From Pseudomonas frederiksbergensis (GTDB lineage Bacteria; Pseudomonadota; Gammaproteobacteria; Pseudomonadales; Pseudomonadaceae), in the NCBI RefSeq assembly GCF_900105495.1, contig NZ_FNTF01000002.1:3075501-3139500 (forward strand): a DNA stretch of 64,000 nucleotides. Direction: 5' to 3'. Shown in pieces: positions 54,153 to 63,143 of the stretch. The first letter of the stretch is position 1. Every line of letters starts with the position of its first letter. The position numbers and the translations under genes were made by a program. The notes below the pieces were generated by a model. That model did not search any database, was not told the origin of the DNA, and saw only the letters and a program-made list of their open reading frames with translations.

Positions 54153-56243
54153 ATGAGTTATCAGGTTCTTGCACGTAAATGGCGTCCGCGCTCGTTCCGC
54201 GAAATGGTCGGCCAGACCCATGTGCTCAAGGCTCTGATCAATGCCTTGGACAGCCAGCGGCTGCACCACGCCTATCTGTTTACCGGCACCCGCGGGGTCG
54301 GCAAGACCACTATCGCGCGGATCATCGCCAAATGCCTGAACTGTGAAACAGGTATCACTTCAACGCCTTGCGGCGAGTGTTCGGTGTGCCGCGAGATCGA
54401 TGAGGGTCGCTTCGTCGACCTGATCGAGATCGACGCCGCGAGCCGGACCAAGGTCGAGGATACCCGCGAACTGCTCGACAACGTTCAATACGCGCCGAGC
54501 CGCGGGCGCTTCAAGGTCTACCTGATCGACGAAGTGCACATGCTCTCCAGCCATTCCTTCAATGCGCTGTTGAAAACCCTTGAAGAGCCGCCGCCCTACG
54601 TCAAGTTCATCCTGGCGACCACCGATCCGCAGAAACTTCCGGCAACGATTCTTTCGCGGTGCCTGCAGTTCTCTCTGAAGAACATGACGCCGGAGCGCGT
54701 GGTCGAGCATTTGACCCACGTGCTGAGTGTCGAGAACGTGCCGTTCGACGAGGATGCACTGTGGCTGCTGGGCCGTGCTGCCGACGGTTCGATGCGCGAC
54801 GCCATGAGCCTGACCGACCAGGCCATTGCCTTCGGTGAAGGCAAAGTCATGGCTGCCGACGTACGGGCGATGCTTGGCACGCTCGATCACGGTCAGGTCT
54901 ACGATGTCCTGCATGCGCTGATCGAAGGCGACGCCAAGGCCTTGCTCGAAGCCGTCCGTCACCTTGCCGAACAAGGCCCGGACTGGAACGGCGTGCTCTC
55001 GGAAATTCTCAACGTGCTGCACCGTGTCGCCATCGCCCAGGCCCTGCCTGAAGGCGTCGACAACGGTCATGGCGACCGTGACCGGGTGCTGGCACTGGCC
55101 CAGGCATTGCCGGCCGAAGACGTGCAGTTCTATTACCAGATGGGCCTGATCGGTCGGCGCGACTTGCCGCTGGCGCCGGACCCGCGTGGTGGCTTCGAAA
55201 TGGTTCTGTTGCGGATGCTCGCGTTCCGCCCGGCAGACACCGCGGACGCCCCGAGGCAACCGCTAAAGACAGTGGGGATCAGCCAGGCCACAGTTGATTC
55301 CGCAAATTCAGTGGCTGCCGCGCAGGTTGTTGCGCCGGTAGTCGCTGCGGCAGTTGCACCCGTCGCGCCTGTGCCGGTTGCGGCAGTGGTTGCTCCAGTA
55401 CCAGCGCCCGAGCCTGAGCCTGAGCCGGTTGCGCCCGTCGTTGCGCCTGAGCCTGTCATTGAAGCAGCACCGGTCGAAGCCGTTGTCGATTTGCCCTGGA
55501 ATGACCCGATAGAACCTGAAGCCGTTCAGCAGCCTGCCGTCGAGCCGGTGCTGGAAACCGCCAGCGAACAGCCCGAATTGCAGCCGATGCCTTTGCCGAC
55601 GCCGGACAGCGCGGTGCCTGACGCGCCGGAGTGGGCCGCTGCGCCGATTCCAGAGCCGTCGGTGGCCGACGTCGATGCCGCGACGCCGGGCATGGACCTG
55701 GACGACGAGCCGCCGCTGGACGAGGACTATATCGAGCCGGACATGGAGTCGGCTTACAGCTACCTCGATGAACTGGCCAGCGAACACACTGCCGAGCCAG
55801 CGCCGGAAGCCGAACCTGAACCGGCCGCCATGCCGGCCACCGGTCTGGCGGCGCAATGGTTGGAGCTGTTCCCGAAACTGCCGATCTCCGGCATGACCGG
55901 CAGCATCGCCGCCAACTGCACGCTGATCGCCGTCGAAGGTGACAATTGGCTGATGCACCTCGACCCGGCTCACAGCGCGCTGTTCAACGCGACTCAACAG
56001 CGCCGCTTGAACGATGCGTTGAACCAGTTTCACGGACGTACGCTGACCTTGCGCATGGAACTGATCAAGCCCGAGCAGGAAACCCCGGCCCAGGCCGCGT
56101 CCCGTCGCCGTGCGAACCGTCAGCGCGAGGCCGAGGAGTCGATTCATGGTGATCCGTTCATCCAGCAAATGATGCAGCAGTTCGGTGCGGTGGTCCGTAA
56201 CGATACTATTGAACCTGTCGAGACCCTGGTCACTCAGGGCTAA
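54153..56243 (+). CDS. dnaX: DNA polymerase III subunit tau/gamma
   Basis: The 696-residue clamp-loader ATPase carries Walker A GTRGVGKTTIAR (about 43-54), a four-Cys zinc module (CLNCETG then CGECSVCRE, about 64-82), Walker B VYLIDEVHMLS and the sensor-1 segment FILATTDPQKL. Residues about 390-560 are low-complexity and rich in A, V, P and E, as usual in tau. The C-terminal domain (about 560-690) should bind the polymerase alpha subunit. No A-AAA-AAG slippery heptamer was seen by eye, so a gamma form by E. coli-type frameshifting is not evident. ATG at 54153 fits the family start MSYQVLARKWRP. It is followed by ybaB. Confidence 0.95.
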   Translation: MSYQVLARKWRPRSFREMVGQTHVLKALINALDSQRLHHAYLFTGTRGVGKTTIARIIAKCLNCETGITSTPCGECSVCREIDEGRFVDLIEIDAASRTKVEDTRELLDNVQYAPSRGRFKVYLIDEVHMLSSHSFNALLKTLEEPPPYVKFILATTDPQKLPATILSRCLQFSLKNMTPERVVEHLTHVLSVENVPFDEDALWLLGRAADGSMRDAMSLTDQAIAFGEGKVMAADVRAMLGTLDHGQVYDVLHALIEGDAKALLEAVRHLAEQGPDWNGVLSEILNVLHRVAIAQALPEGVDNGHGDRDRVLALAQALPAEDVQFYYQMGLIGRRDLPLAPDPRGGFEMVLLRMLAFRPADTADAPRQPLKTVGISQATVDSANSVAAAQVVAPVVAAAVAPVAPVPVAAVVAPVPAPEPEPEPVAPVVAPEPVIEAAPVEAVVDLPWNDPIEPEAVQQPAVEPVLETASEQPELQPMPLPTPDSAVPDAPEWAAAPIPEPSVADVDAATPGMDLDDEPPLDEDYIEPDMESAYSYLDELASEHTAEPAPEAEPEPAAMPATGLAAQWLELFPKLPISGMTGSIAANCTLIAVEGDNWLMHLDPAHSALFNATQQRRLNDALNQFHGRTLTLRMELIKPEQETPAQAASRRRANRQREAEESIHGDPFIQQMMQQFGAVVRNDTIEPVETLVTQG

Positions 56244-56310
56244 TAACTGAAGGTGTTCGGGCGAAAGGGCCGGGCGCTGTATTTATCCAAGTACTTTTGA
56301 GGTGATTCCC

Positions 56311-56649
56311 ATGATGAAAGGTGGCATGGCCGGCCTGATGAAGCAGGCACAGCAGATGCAGGAAAAAATGGCCAAGATGCAGGAAGAACTGGCCAACGCC
56401 GAAGTCACCGGTAAAGCCGGTGGCGATATGGTCACCGTGGTGATGACCGGTCGTCACGACGTCAAGCGCGTGACCATCGATCCAAGCCTGGTCGAAGGCT
56501 TGAGCGAAGACGACAAAGAGATGCTGGAGGCTGTGTTCGCCGCCGCCGTCAACGATGCCGTGCGCAAGATCGAAGCCAACAGCCAGGACAAAATGTCCGG
56601 CATGACCGCTGGCATGCAACTGCCACCGGGTATGAAACTGCCATTCTGA
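56311..56649 (+). CDS. ybaB: YbaB/EbfC nucleoid-associated protein
   Basis: The 112-residue protein is a small dimeric DNA-binding factor. The N-terminal methionine/glutamine-rich helix ([20 protein letters not shown]) is followed by [20 protein letters not shown], a beta sheet typical of the family, and a C-terminal helix. ATG at 56311 is taken over an in-frame GTG at 56302, as TGAGGTG serves as ribosome site. In most Pseudomonas it lies between dnaX and recR; here a separate gene has been added between it and recR. Confidence 0.92.
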   Translation: MMKGGMAGLMKQAQQMQEKMAKMQEELANAEVTGKAGGDMVTVVMTGRHDVKRVTIDPSLVEGLSEDDKEMLEAVFAAAVNDAVRKIEANSQDKMSGMTAGMQLPPGMKLPF

Positions 56650-56676
56650 TGCGCTGAAGCGTTTCGGATGGGCTAC

Positions 56677-56710
56677 AAAAAAATGCCAGGCATCGCGCCT
56701 GGCATTTTTG
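56677..56710 (+). terminator. Rho-independent terminator after ybaB
   Basis: AAAAAAATGCCAGGC and GCCTGGCATTTTT form a perfect stem around ATCGC with T run. Confidence 0.92.
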
Positions 56711-56723
56711 TTTCTGCCGCACC

Positions 56724-56833
56724 GATCGTTCCCACGCTCTGCGTGGGAATGCCTCAATGGACGCTCTGCGTCCGCTTCGCAAGGGACGCCGAGCGTCCCG
56801 GGCCGCATTCCCACGCAGAGCGTGGGAACGATC
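56724..56833. repeat. REP-like palindrome, family A, copy 5
   Basis: It opens GATCGTTCCCACGCTCTGCG and closes CGTGGGAACGATC, between the ybaB terminator and the oxidoreductase gene. Confidence 0.92.
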
Positions 56834-56926
56834 AGTGCTGATGAGTCAGAAACATCGAACGCACCATCGTCAAAAAGGTCTGCTCTCCTATACCGCCGAA
56901 TTCATCGATCAAAAGGAGAAGCTCAC

Positions 56927-57961
56927 ATGCCACAAGCATTGACCCTCAACCAACGTATCGTCCTGGCATCCCGCCCGGCAGGCGCGCCGACGCCGGAGAA
57001 TTTCCGTCTGGAGCGCGTTGCGCTGCCGGAACTGGCTGACGGTCAGGTGCTGCTCAAGACCCTCTACCTGTCACTTGATCCCTACATGCGCGGACGCATG
57101 AGCGACGCGCCGTCCTACGCCGCACCGGTTGAAATCGGCGAGGTGATGACCGGTGGCGCTGTCAGCCGGGTCGAGCGCTCGCTGAATCCGAAATTCCACG
57201 AAGGTGACCTGGTGGTCGGCTCCACCGGTTGGCAAAGCCACAGCATCAGTGACGGTCGCGACATCATTCCGCTGCCGTCCGGGCTGCCGAGCCCGTCGAT
57301 GGCGCTGGGTGTGTTGGGCATGCCCGGAATGACCGCGTATATGGGGCTGATGGACATCGGCCAGCCAAAGGAAGGTGAAACCCTGGTGGTGGCGGCTGCA
57401 TCCGGCGCCGTCGGTTCGGTGGTCGGTCAAGTGGCGAAGATCAAGGGCTTGCGCGTGGTCGGCGTGGCCGGTGGCGCGGAAAAGTGCCGTTATGTGGTCG
57501 AGGAGTTGGGTTTTGATGCTTGCATCGATCACAAGAGCCCGAACTTCGCCGATGAATTGGCCAAGGCGTGCTCCGAAGGCATCGACATCTATTACGAAAA
57601 CGTCGGCGGCAAGGTGTTCGATGCCGTGCTGCCGTTACTCAATCCCAAGGCGCGAATTCCACTCTGCGGTCTGATCGCGTCCTACAACGCTCAAGAAGCA
57701 CCGACCGGCCCCGATCGGCTGCCGCAATTGCAGCGCACGCTGCTGACCAAGCGCGTGCGAATCCAGGGCTTCATCGTGTTCGACGACTACGGTGATCGTC
57801 AGCCGGAATTCGTCAGCGCCATGGCGCCGTGGGTGCGCGACGGCAAGGTGAAGTTCCGCGAAGACGTGGTCGATGGCCTGGAGCAGGCACCCGAAGCGTT
57901 CATCGGTCTGCTGGAAGGACGCAACTTCGGCAAACTGGTTGTGCGGGTCACCCAGGACTGA
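56927..57961 (+). CDS. NADP-dependent oxidoreductase (MDR family, CurA/YncB-like)
   Basis: The 344-residue zinc-independent medium-chain dehydrogenase/reductase has SLDPYMRGRMSD near residue 45, which is typical of prostaglandin-reductase-like enzymes and lacks the zinc cysteines. The NADPH-binding Rossmann motif is AASGAVGSVVGQVAKIKG (about 155-172), and YYENVGGKVFDAVL follows. The likely reaction is reduction of an activated double bond (enone) with NADPH. The ribosome site AAAGGAG is excellent. It sits between ybaB and recR, flanked on the left by a terminator and a palindrome, so it has been inserted into the conserved replication block in this lineage. Confidence 0.9.
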   Translation: MPQALTLNQRIVLASRPAGAPTPENFRLERVALPELADGQVLLKTLYLSLDPYMRGRMSDAPSYAAPVEIGEVMTGGAVSRVERSLNPKFHEGDLVVGSTGWQSHSISDGRDIIPLPSGLPSPSMALGVLGMPGMTAYMGLMDIGQPKEGETLVVAAASGAVGSVVGQVAKIKGLRVVGVAGGAEKCRYVVEELGFDACIDHKSPNFADELAKACSEGIDIYYENVGGKVFDAVLPLLNPKARIPLCGLIASYNAQEAPTGPDRLPQLQRTLLTKRVRIQGFIVFDDYGDRQPEFVSAMAPWVRDGKVKFREDVVDGLEQAPEAFIGLLEGRNFGKLVVRVTQD

Positions 57962-58026
57962 ATAATTGACGCTAAACAGAGGCGCGGGTATAAACCGCGT
58001 CTCGTTGTTTTGTCGGACTTTTCCCC

Positions 58027-58629
58027 ATGAGCTTCAGCCCTTTGATTCGCCAACTGATCGATGCCCTGCGAATTTTGCCAGGTGTGGGTCAGAAAACTGC
58101 CCAACGCATGGCGTTGCAGCTGCTCGAGCGTGATCGCAGCGGCGGCTCGCGATTGGCCTCGGCACTGAGCCAGGCCATGGAAGGGGTGGGCCATTGCCGG
58201 TTGTGCCGCACACTCACCGAAGACGATCTCTGCCCGCAATGCGCCGATACCCGTCGCGACGACACCTTGCTCTGCGTGGTGGAAGGGCCGATGGACGTCT
58301 ACGCGGTGGAGCAGACCGGCTTCCGGGGTCGCTATTTCGTGCTCAAGGGGCATCTGTCGCCACTCGACGGACTCGGGCCTGAGGCCATCGGTATTCCGCA
58401 ACTGCTGGCGCGGATCGAAGAGGCGGGCACGTTCACTGAAGTGATTCTGGCGACCAACCCGACCGTGGAAGGTGAGGCGACAGCGCATTACATTGCCCAA
58501 TTGCTCAACAACAAAGGCCTGATCGCCTCGCGCATCGCCCACGGCGTGCCATTGGGTGGCGAGCTGGAGTTGGTGGATGGCGGGACGTTGGCGCATTCGT
58601 TTGCCGGGCGTAAACCCATTACCTTGTAG
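58027..58629 (+). CDS. recR: Recombination mediator protein RecR
   Basis: The 200-residue protein works with RecO and RecF in loading RecA at gaps. It has an N-terminal HhH ([20 protein letters not shown]), a zinc-finger C4 motif ([16 protein letters not shown], about 57-72), a Toprim domain ([15 protein letters not shown], then [20 protein letters not shown]) and a C-terminal helical region. Length matches the family. Its own promoter is likely since a terminator and the oxidoreductase gene separate it from ybaB. Confidence 0.95.
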   Translation: MSFSPLIRQLIDALRILPGVGQKTAQRMALQLLERDRSGGSRLASALSQAMEGVGHCRLCRTLTEDDLCPQCADTRRDDTLLCVVEGPMDVYAVEQTGFRGRYFVLKGHLSPLDGLGPEAIGIPQLLARIEEAGTFTEVILATNPTVEGEATAHYIAQLLNNKGLIASRIAHGVPLGGELELVDGGTLAHSFAGRKPITL

Positions 58630-58645
58630 CGTCTGAACTGACGCT

Positions 58646-58716
58646 TTCGCGGGCAAGCCCGCTCCCACAGGTATTGTGGCGACCGCAGATTCTGTGGGAG
58701 CGGGCTTGCCCGCGAT
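58646..58716. repeat. REP-like palindrome, family B
   Basis: TCGCGGGCAAGCCCGCTCCC and TGGGAGCGGGCTTGCCCGCG are inverted around TATTGTGGCGACC. It lies between recR and the acyl-CoA dehydrogenase gene. Confidence 0.9.
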
Positions 58717-58808
58717 GCAGGCGCCTTGATCTATCTGATTCAGACAATCTTCTTGAAAACCAAGCAAGCGCTCGGTTAACTTCGCTGAACCTTCAGTGGA
58801 GCTCGCCG

Positions 58809-59960
58809 ATGCCTGCCTTTCAGGAATACTTCGACCCCAGCCATCAATTGGTCCGCGACAGCGTCAGACGCTTCGTCGAGCGCGAGATCTTGCCGGGCAT
58901 CGACCAGTGGGAAGAAGCCGAAAGCTTTCCCCGCGAGCTCTACCTCAAGGCCGGCGCGGCGGGGATTCTGGGGATCGGTTACCCCGAAGCCCTGGGTGGC
59001 AGCCATGAAGGTGATCTGTTCGCCAAGGTCGCCGCCAGCGAAGAGCTGATGCGTTGTGGCTCCGGCGGCTTGGTGGCGGGGCTCGGCTCGCTGGACATCG
59101 GCCTCCCGCCGATCCTCAAGTGGGCCAGGCCCGAAGTCCGCGATCGCGTTGTGCCTCAGGTGCTCGCCGGCGAGAAGATCAGCGCCCTGGCCGTGACCGA
59201 GCCCAGTGGTGGCTCCGACGTCGCCAACCTGCAAACCCGCGCCATGCGTGACGGCGACTTTTACCGGGTCAGCGGCAGCAAAACCTTTATCACCAGCGGC
59301 GTCCGCGCGGATTTCTACACCGTCGCGGTGCGCACCGGTGCGCCGGGTTTCGCTGGCATCAGCCTGCTGTTGATCGAGAAGGGCACCCCCGGTTTTACCG
59401 TCGGCCGTCAGTTGAAGAAAATGGGTTGGTGGGCGTCGGACACTGCCGAACTGTTCTTCGACGATTGCCGGGTGCCGGCAGGAAATCTGATCGGCGCTGA
59501 GAACATGGGCTTCGCCTGCATCATGGGCAACTTCCAGAGTGAACGCCTGGCGCTGGCGCTAATGGCCAACATGACTGCGCAACTGGCTCTGGAAGAAAGC
59601 CTGAAATGGGCTCGCCAGCGTGAAGCCTTCGGCAAACCCATCGGCAAGTTTCAGGTGCTCAAGCATCGTCTCGCCGAAATGGCCACGGCGCTGGAGGTGT
59701 CACGGGAATTCACCTACCGCCAGGCAGCGAAAATGGCGGCGGGGCAGAGTGTGATCAAGGAGATTTCCATGGCCAAGAATTTTGCCACCGACACGGCTGA
59801 TCGGATTACCACGGATGCTGTGCAGATTTTGGGTGGCCTCGGGTACATGCGCGAGAGCCTGGTGGAGCGGCTGTACCGCGATAACCGGATTTTGTCGATC
59901 GGCGGCGGGACGCGGGAAGTGATGAACGAGATCATCAGCAAGCAGATGGGGCCGAGCTGA
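58809..59960 (+). CDS. Acyl-CoA dehydrogenase
   Basis: The 383-residue FAD enzyme introduces a trans-2 double bond into acyl-CoA. It has the N-terminal helical domain, the signature ALAVTEPSGGSDVANLQTRA (about 125-145), the middle beta domain with SGSKTFITSG, and the C-terminal ACADs signature (QREAFGKPIGKFQVLKHRLA, GGLGYMRESLVERLYRDNR). The Glu in YMRES is the likely catalytic base. Chain-length preference cannot be told from sequence alone. It is found next to recR in other Pseudomonas. The stop codon TGA (59958-59960) overlaps the first bases of a family A palindrome. Confidence 0.93.
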   Translation: MPAFQEYFDPSHQLVRDSVRRFVEREILPGIDQWEEAESFPRELYLKAGAAGILGIGYPEALGGSHEGDLFAKVAASEELMRCGSGGLVAGLGSLDIGLPPILKWARPEVRDRVVPQVLAGEKISALAVTEPSGGSDVANLQTRAMRDGDFYRVSGSKTFITSGVRADFYTVAVRTGAPGFAGISLLLIEKGTPGFTVGRQLKKMGWWASDTAELFFDDCRVPAGNLIGAENMGFACIMGNFQSERLALALMANMTAQLALEESLKWARQREAFGKPIGKFQVLKHRLAEMATALEVSREFTYRQAAKMAAGQSVIKEISMAKNFATDTADRITTDAVQILGGLGYMRESLVERLYRDNRILSIGGGTREVMNEIISKQMGPS

Positions 59961-60064
59961 TCGTTCCCACGCTCTGCGTGGGAATGCCTCAATGGACGCT
60001 CTGCGTCCGCTGTGGGACGCGGAGCGTCCCGGGCTGCATTCCCACGCGGAGCGTGGGAACGATC
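59959..60064. repeat. REP-like palindrome, family A, copy 6
   Basis: It opens with the GA of the preceding stop codon (GATCGTTCCCACGCTCTG) and ends CGTGGGAACGATC, between convergent genes. Confidence 0.92.
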
Positions 60065-60074
60065 TATCAGGGGG

Positions 60075-60623
60075 TTACTTATCGCTCAACGCAAACTGCG
60101 TCAGGCAAAACGTCGGAATCCCCATGTCTTCCAGGCGCTGCGACCCGCCCAGCTCCGGCAAATCAATGATCGCCGCCGCTTCATGAACCCGCGCTCCCAT
60201 GCGTCGAATCAGGTTCGCCGCTGCAATCAGTGTCCCGCCCGTGGCGATCAGGTCATCGAACATCACCACCGAATCGCCCTCGCACAGGCTGTCGGCGTGG
60301 ACTTCGAGGAAGGCTTCGCCGTATTCGGTCGCATAACCCTCGGCCAGTACGTCGGCCGGCAACTTGCCTTGCTTGCGGAACAGGACCAGCGGCTTGTTCA
60401 GCTGATAGGCCAGGATCGAACCGATCAGAAAACCACGGGCGTCCATCGCGCCGATGTGGGTGAAGTCGGCCTCGACATAACGATGGGCGAAACTGTCCAT
60501 CACCAGGCGCAGGGCCGTGGGCGACTGGAACAGCGGGGTAATGTCGCGAAAGATCACGCCCGGCTTGGGAAAGTCGATCACAGGGCGGATGAGGGATTTG
60601 ATGTCGAAGGAGTCGAAGACCAT
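60075..60623 (-). CDS. apt: Adenine phosphoribosyltransferase
   Basis: The enzyme salvages adenine to AMP with PRPP. The 182-residue protein has the PRPP-binding motif [14 protein letters not shown] (about 119-132) and the N-terminal [16 protein letters not shown]. The ATG at 60623 lies 79 bp downstream of the anr stop. The TATACT on the minus strand just before it may be its own -10 box. Between anr and apt lies a hairpin with 11-bp arms (60662-60693). Confidence 0.95.
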   Translation of the reverse strand: MVFDSFDIKSLIRPVIDFPKPGVIFRDITPLFQSPTALRLVMDSFAHRYVEADFTHIGAMDARGFLIGSILAYQLNKPLVLFRKQGKLPADVLAEGYATEYGEAFLEVHADSLCEGDSVVMFDDLIATGGTLIAAANLIRRMGARVHEAAAIIDLPELGGSQRLEDMGIPTFCLTQFALSDK

Positions 60624-60661
60624 CGTCGAGGTGTCCTGGCAGGCTGCAAACGACGCAGTAT

Positions 60662-60693
60662 AACGGCGGCTGAACCGTTTCGCTCAGCCGCCG
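60662..60693 (-). terminator. Hairpin between anr and apt, weak terminator
   Basis: ACGGCGGCTGA and TCAGCCGCCGT form a perfect 11-bp stem. The following bases are TATACT, not a T tract, so it may be a weak terminator or it may overlap the apt promoter. Confidence 0.45.
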
Positions 60694-60702
60694 TCGCCGA
60701 GA

Positions 60703-61437
60703 TCAGCCGTCCAGCGAGCCGCCGGCCAGGGCGCAGAGCTGGATCGGGTCGAGGATGTGGATTTCCTTGCCTTCAGCCGCAATCAGTTCGTTTTGCTGGA
60801 AGCGCGTGAACACCCGGGACACGGTTTCCACCGCCAGGCCCAGGTAATTGCCGATTTCGTTGCGCGACATGCTCAGGCGGAACTGGTTGGCCGAGAAACC
60901 CCGGGCGCGGAAACGGGCCGACAGGTTGACCAGGAATGTGGCGATACGCTCGTCGGCAGTTTTTTTCGACAGCAGCAACATCATTTGCTGATCGTCGCGA
61001 ATCTCGCGACTCATCACACGCATCAACTGACGGCGCAGTTGCGGCAGTTGCAGCGCCAGTTCGTCGAGGCGTTCGAAAGGGATTTCACACACCGAAGTGG
61101 TTTCCATGGCTTGCGCCGAGACTGGGTGTTTTTCGGTGTCCATGCCCGACAGGCCGACCAGTTCGCTGGGCAGGTGGAAACCGGTGAGTTGTTCTTCACC
61201 ACCATCGCTCAGGCTGAAGGTCTTCAAGGCGCCAGAACGTACTGCATAAACAGAATCGAAGGTGTCGCCCTGGCGGAACAGGAATTCGCCCTTTTTCAGC
61301 GGGCGGCCACGTTTAACGATTTCGTCCAGCGCTTCCATGTCTTCCAGATTCAAGGAAAGTGGCAAACAGAGAGGGGCCAGGCTGCAATCCTTGCAATGGG
61401 CCTGACTATGAGCGCGCAGCTTTACTGGCTCGGACAT
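60703..61437 (-). CDS. anr: Anaerobic transcriptional regulator Anr (FNR-type)
   Basis: The 244-residue oxygen sensor of the Crp/Fnr family binds a [4Fe-4S] cluster through Cys15, Cys18 and Cys24 ([11 protein letters not shown]) and a fourth cysteine in TTSVCEIPF. The effector-binding beta roll is at about 30-150 and the C-terminal HTH at about 170-225 ([20 protein letters not shown]), whose recognition helix carries the FNR E--SR pattern. ATG at 61437 is chosen; the in-frame extension to 61506 has no signature. It controls hemN, the next gene upstream, through the Anr box at 63019. Confidence 0.95.
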   Translation of the reverse strand: MSEPVKLRAHSQAHCKDCSLAPLCLPLSLNLEDMEALDEIVKRGRPLKKGEFLFRQGDTFDSVYAVRSGALKTFSLSDGGEEQLTGFHLPSELVGLSGMDTEKHPVSAQAMETTSVCEIPFERLDELALQLPQLRRQLMRVMSREIRDDQQMMLLLSKKTADERIATFLVNLSARFRARGFSANQFRLSMSRNEIGNYLGLAVETVSRVFTRFQQNELIAAEGKEIHILDPIQLCALAGGSLDG

Positions 61438-61568
61438 TTCTTCAATCCTTGTGGGAAAAAACACACATAAGCCGTAAGGGTAACTCACGGGAGGACATTC
61501 AGGCACGCGGCGATTTTGTCGCAGGGTCGTAAAGTCAGCGTTTTATGGACCGGCCAGTGAGGTGACGG

Positions 61569-62954
61569 CTAGATCACCCGCGAAAACCGCTGGCGATTGT
61601 GCTGTTCCAGGTACGCGTCGAACACCATGCATACCGAGCGCACCAGCAATCGTCCGGCGGGCAATACGTTGATCCGTTCGTTATCCAGTTCGATCAGGCC
61701 GTCTGCAGCCATTGCCTGCAACTGGGGCCAGAGTTCGCCGAAGTAACCCTGAAAGTCGATGTTGAAGGCGTGTTCGATCTCGGCGAACTCCAGGCTGAAA
61801 CTGCAGATCAGTTGCTGGATGACAGCACGTCGCAGGCGGTCATCGGCGTTGCACAGCAAGCCACGGTTGGTGGCCAGTTGCGCGCTGGCCAGCGTGTTCT
61901 GGTACTGATTCAGGTCGCTGCTGTTCTGGCAATACAGGTCGCCGATCTGGCTGATGGCCGATACGCCCAGGCCAATCAGGTCGCAATGACCGTGGGTGGT
62001 GTAGCCCTGGAAGTTGCGTTGCAGGGTCGACTCTTCCTGAGCAATCGCCAGTTCATCGTCAGGCAGCGCGAAGTGGTCCATGCCGATGTAGCGATAACCG
62101 GCCTTGGTCAGCTGCTCGATGGTGCCCTGGAGCATTTCCAGTTTTTGCGCGGGTGTCGGCAGTTCGTCGCTGTTGATTCGCCGTTGCGGCATGAAGCGCT
62201 CCGGCAGGTGCGCGTAGTTGAATACCGAGAGACGGTCCGGTTGCAGGTTGATCACCTCATCAACCGTGCGGGCAAAATTCTCGGGTGTCTGCCTTGGCAA
62301 GCCGTAGATCAGGTCAATGTTGATCGAGCGAAACTGCAGCGTGCGGGCAGCGTCGATCACCGCCCGGGTTTCCTCCAGGCTTTGCAGGCGATTGACGGCT
62401 CGTTGCACTGCCGGGTCGAGGTCTTGCACGCCGATACTGACCCGGTTGAAACCCAGTTCACGAAGCAGGCCCATGGTCGACCAGTCGGCTTCGCGGGGGT
62501 CGATTTCGATGCCGTAGTCGCCGGAATCGTCGTCCAGCAAGTTGAAGTTCTTGCGTAACTGGGCCATCAACTGGCGCAGTTCATCGTGACTGAGAAAAGT
62601 CGGAGTGCCGCCGCCAAAGTGCAGTTGCTCGACTTTCTGTGCAGGATCGAGGTGGCAGGCGATCAGCTGGATTTCCTGCTCAAGGCGCTGCAAATAGGGC
62701 TGGGCCCGGCCGCGGTCCTTGGTGATGACTTTATTGCAGGCGCAGTAGTAGCAAATGTTCGCGCAGAACGGCACGTGCACATACAGCGATAACGGGCGCA
62801 GGGCTTTACGGCTGTCGCGCAGGGCGTGGAACAGGTCGAACGTGCCGACCTGGCCGTCGAATTGCACCGCGGTCGGGTAGGAGGTGTAGCGCGGTCCCGC
62901 CAGGTCGTAACGGCGGATCAAATCGGTATCCCAACGAATGGCGTCGAGCATCAT
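61569..62954 (-). CDS. hemN: Oxygen-independent coproporphyrinogen III oxidase
   Basis: This radical SAM enzyme carries out the anaerobic step to protoporphyrinogen IX in haem synthesis. The 461-residue protein has the CX3CX2C cluster motif PFCANICYYCACNKV (about 61-75), with the adjacent second-cysteine pattern of HemN, LHFGGGTPTFLS, IEIDPREADWSTM, YGLPRQTPENF and the C-terminal HemN domain. The start is one of two adjacent ATGs (62954 or 62951). An Anr box is centred 71 bp upstream of the coding start. Confidence 0.94.
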   Translation of the reverse strand: MMLDAIRWDTDLIRRYDLAGPRYTSYPTAVQFDGQVGTFDLFHALRDSRKALRPLSLYVHVPFCANICYYCACNKVITKDRGRAQPYLQRLEQEIQLIACHLDPAQKVEQLHFGGGTPTFLSHDELRQLMAQLRKNFNLLDDDSGDYGIEIDPREADWSTMGLLRELGFNRVSIGVQDLDPAVQRAVNRLQSLEETRAVIDAARTLQFRSINIDLIYGLPRQTPENFARTVDEVINLQPDRLSVFNYAHLPERFMPQRRINSDELPTPAQKLEMLQGTIEQLTKAGYRYIGMDHFALPDDELAIAQEESTLQRNFQGYTTHGHCDLIGLGVSAISQIGDLYCQNSSDLNQYQNTLASAQLATNRGLLCNADDRLRRAVIQQLICSFSLEFAEIEHAFNIDFQGYFGELWPQLQAMAADGLIELDNERINVLPAGRLLVRSVCMVFDAYLEQHNRQRFSRVI

Positions 62955-63018
62955 GCGGGCATTCCCCCGGATAGGCTGGCAATGTCGGCGAGTCTAGGGG
63001 GCGCGGCGGTGGGGCATC

Positions 63019-63032
63019 TTGATTTGCATCAA
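63019..63032. promoter_or_regulatory. Anr/FNR box upstream of hemN
   Basis: TTGAT-TTGC-ATCAA is a perfect match to TTGAT-N4-ATCAA and lies 65 bp before the hemN ATG. It fits activation by Anr, encoded 1.5 kb away. Confidence 0.92.
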
Positions 63033-63064
63033 CGGTCAGGATTTGTGTTGTTGGTGCCGGCCTC

Positions 63065-63128
63065 ATCGCGAGCAGGCTCGCTCCCACAGGGGAATGCATT
63101 TCAATGTGGGAGCGAGCCTGCTCGCGAT
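63065..63128. repeat. REP-like palindrome, family B
   Basis: ATCGCGAGCAGGCTCGCTCC and the mirrored GGGAGCGAGCCTGCTCGCGA surround CAGGGGAATGCATTTC. It lies between the hemN box and the sulfite-exporter-like gene. Confidence 0.9.
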
Positions 63129-63143
63129 GGGGGCGCCGCCGAC

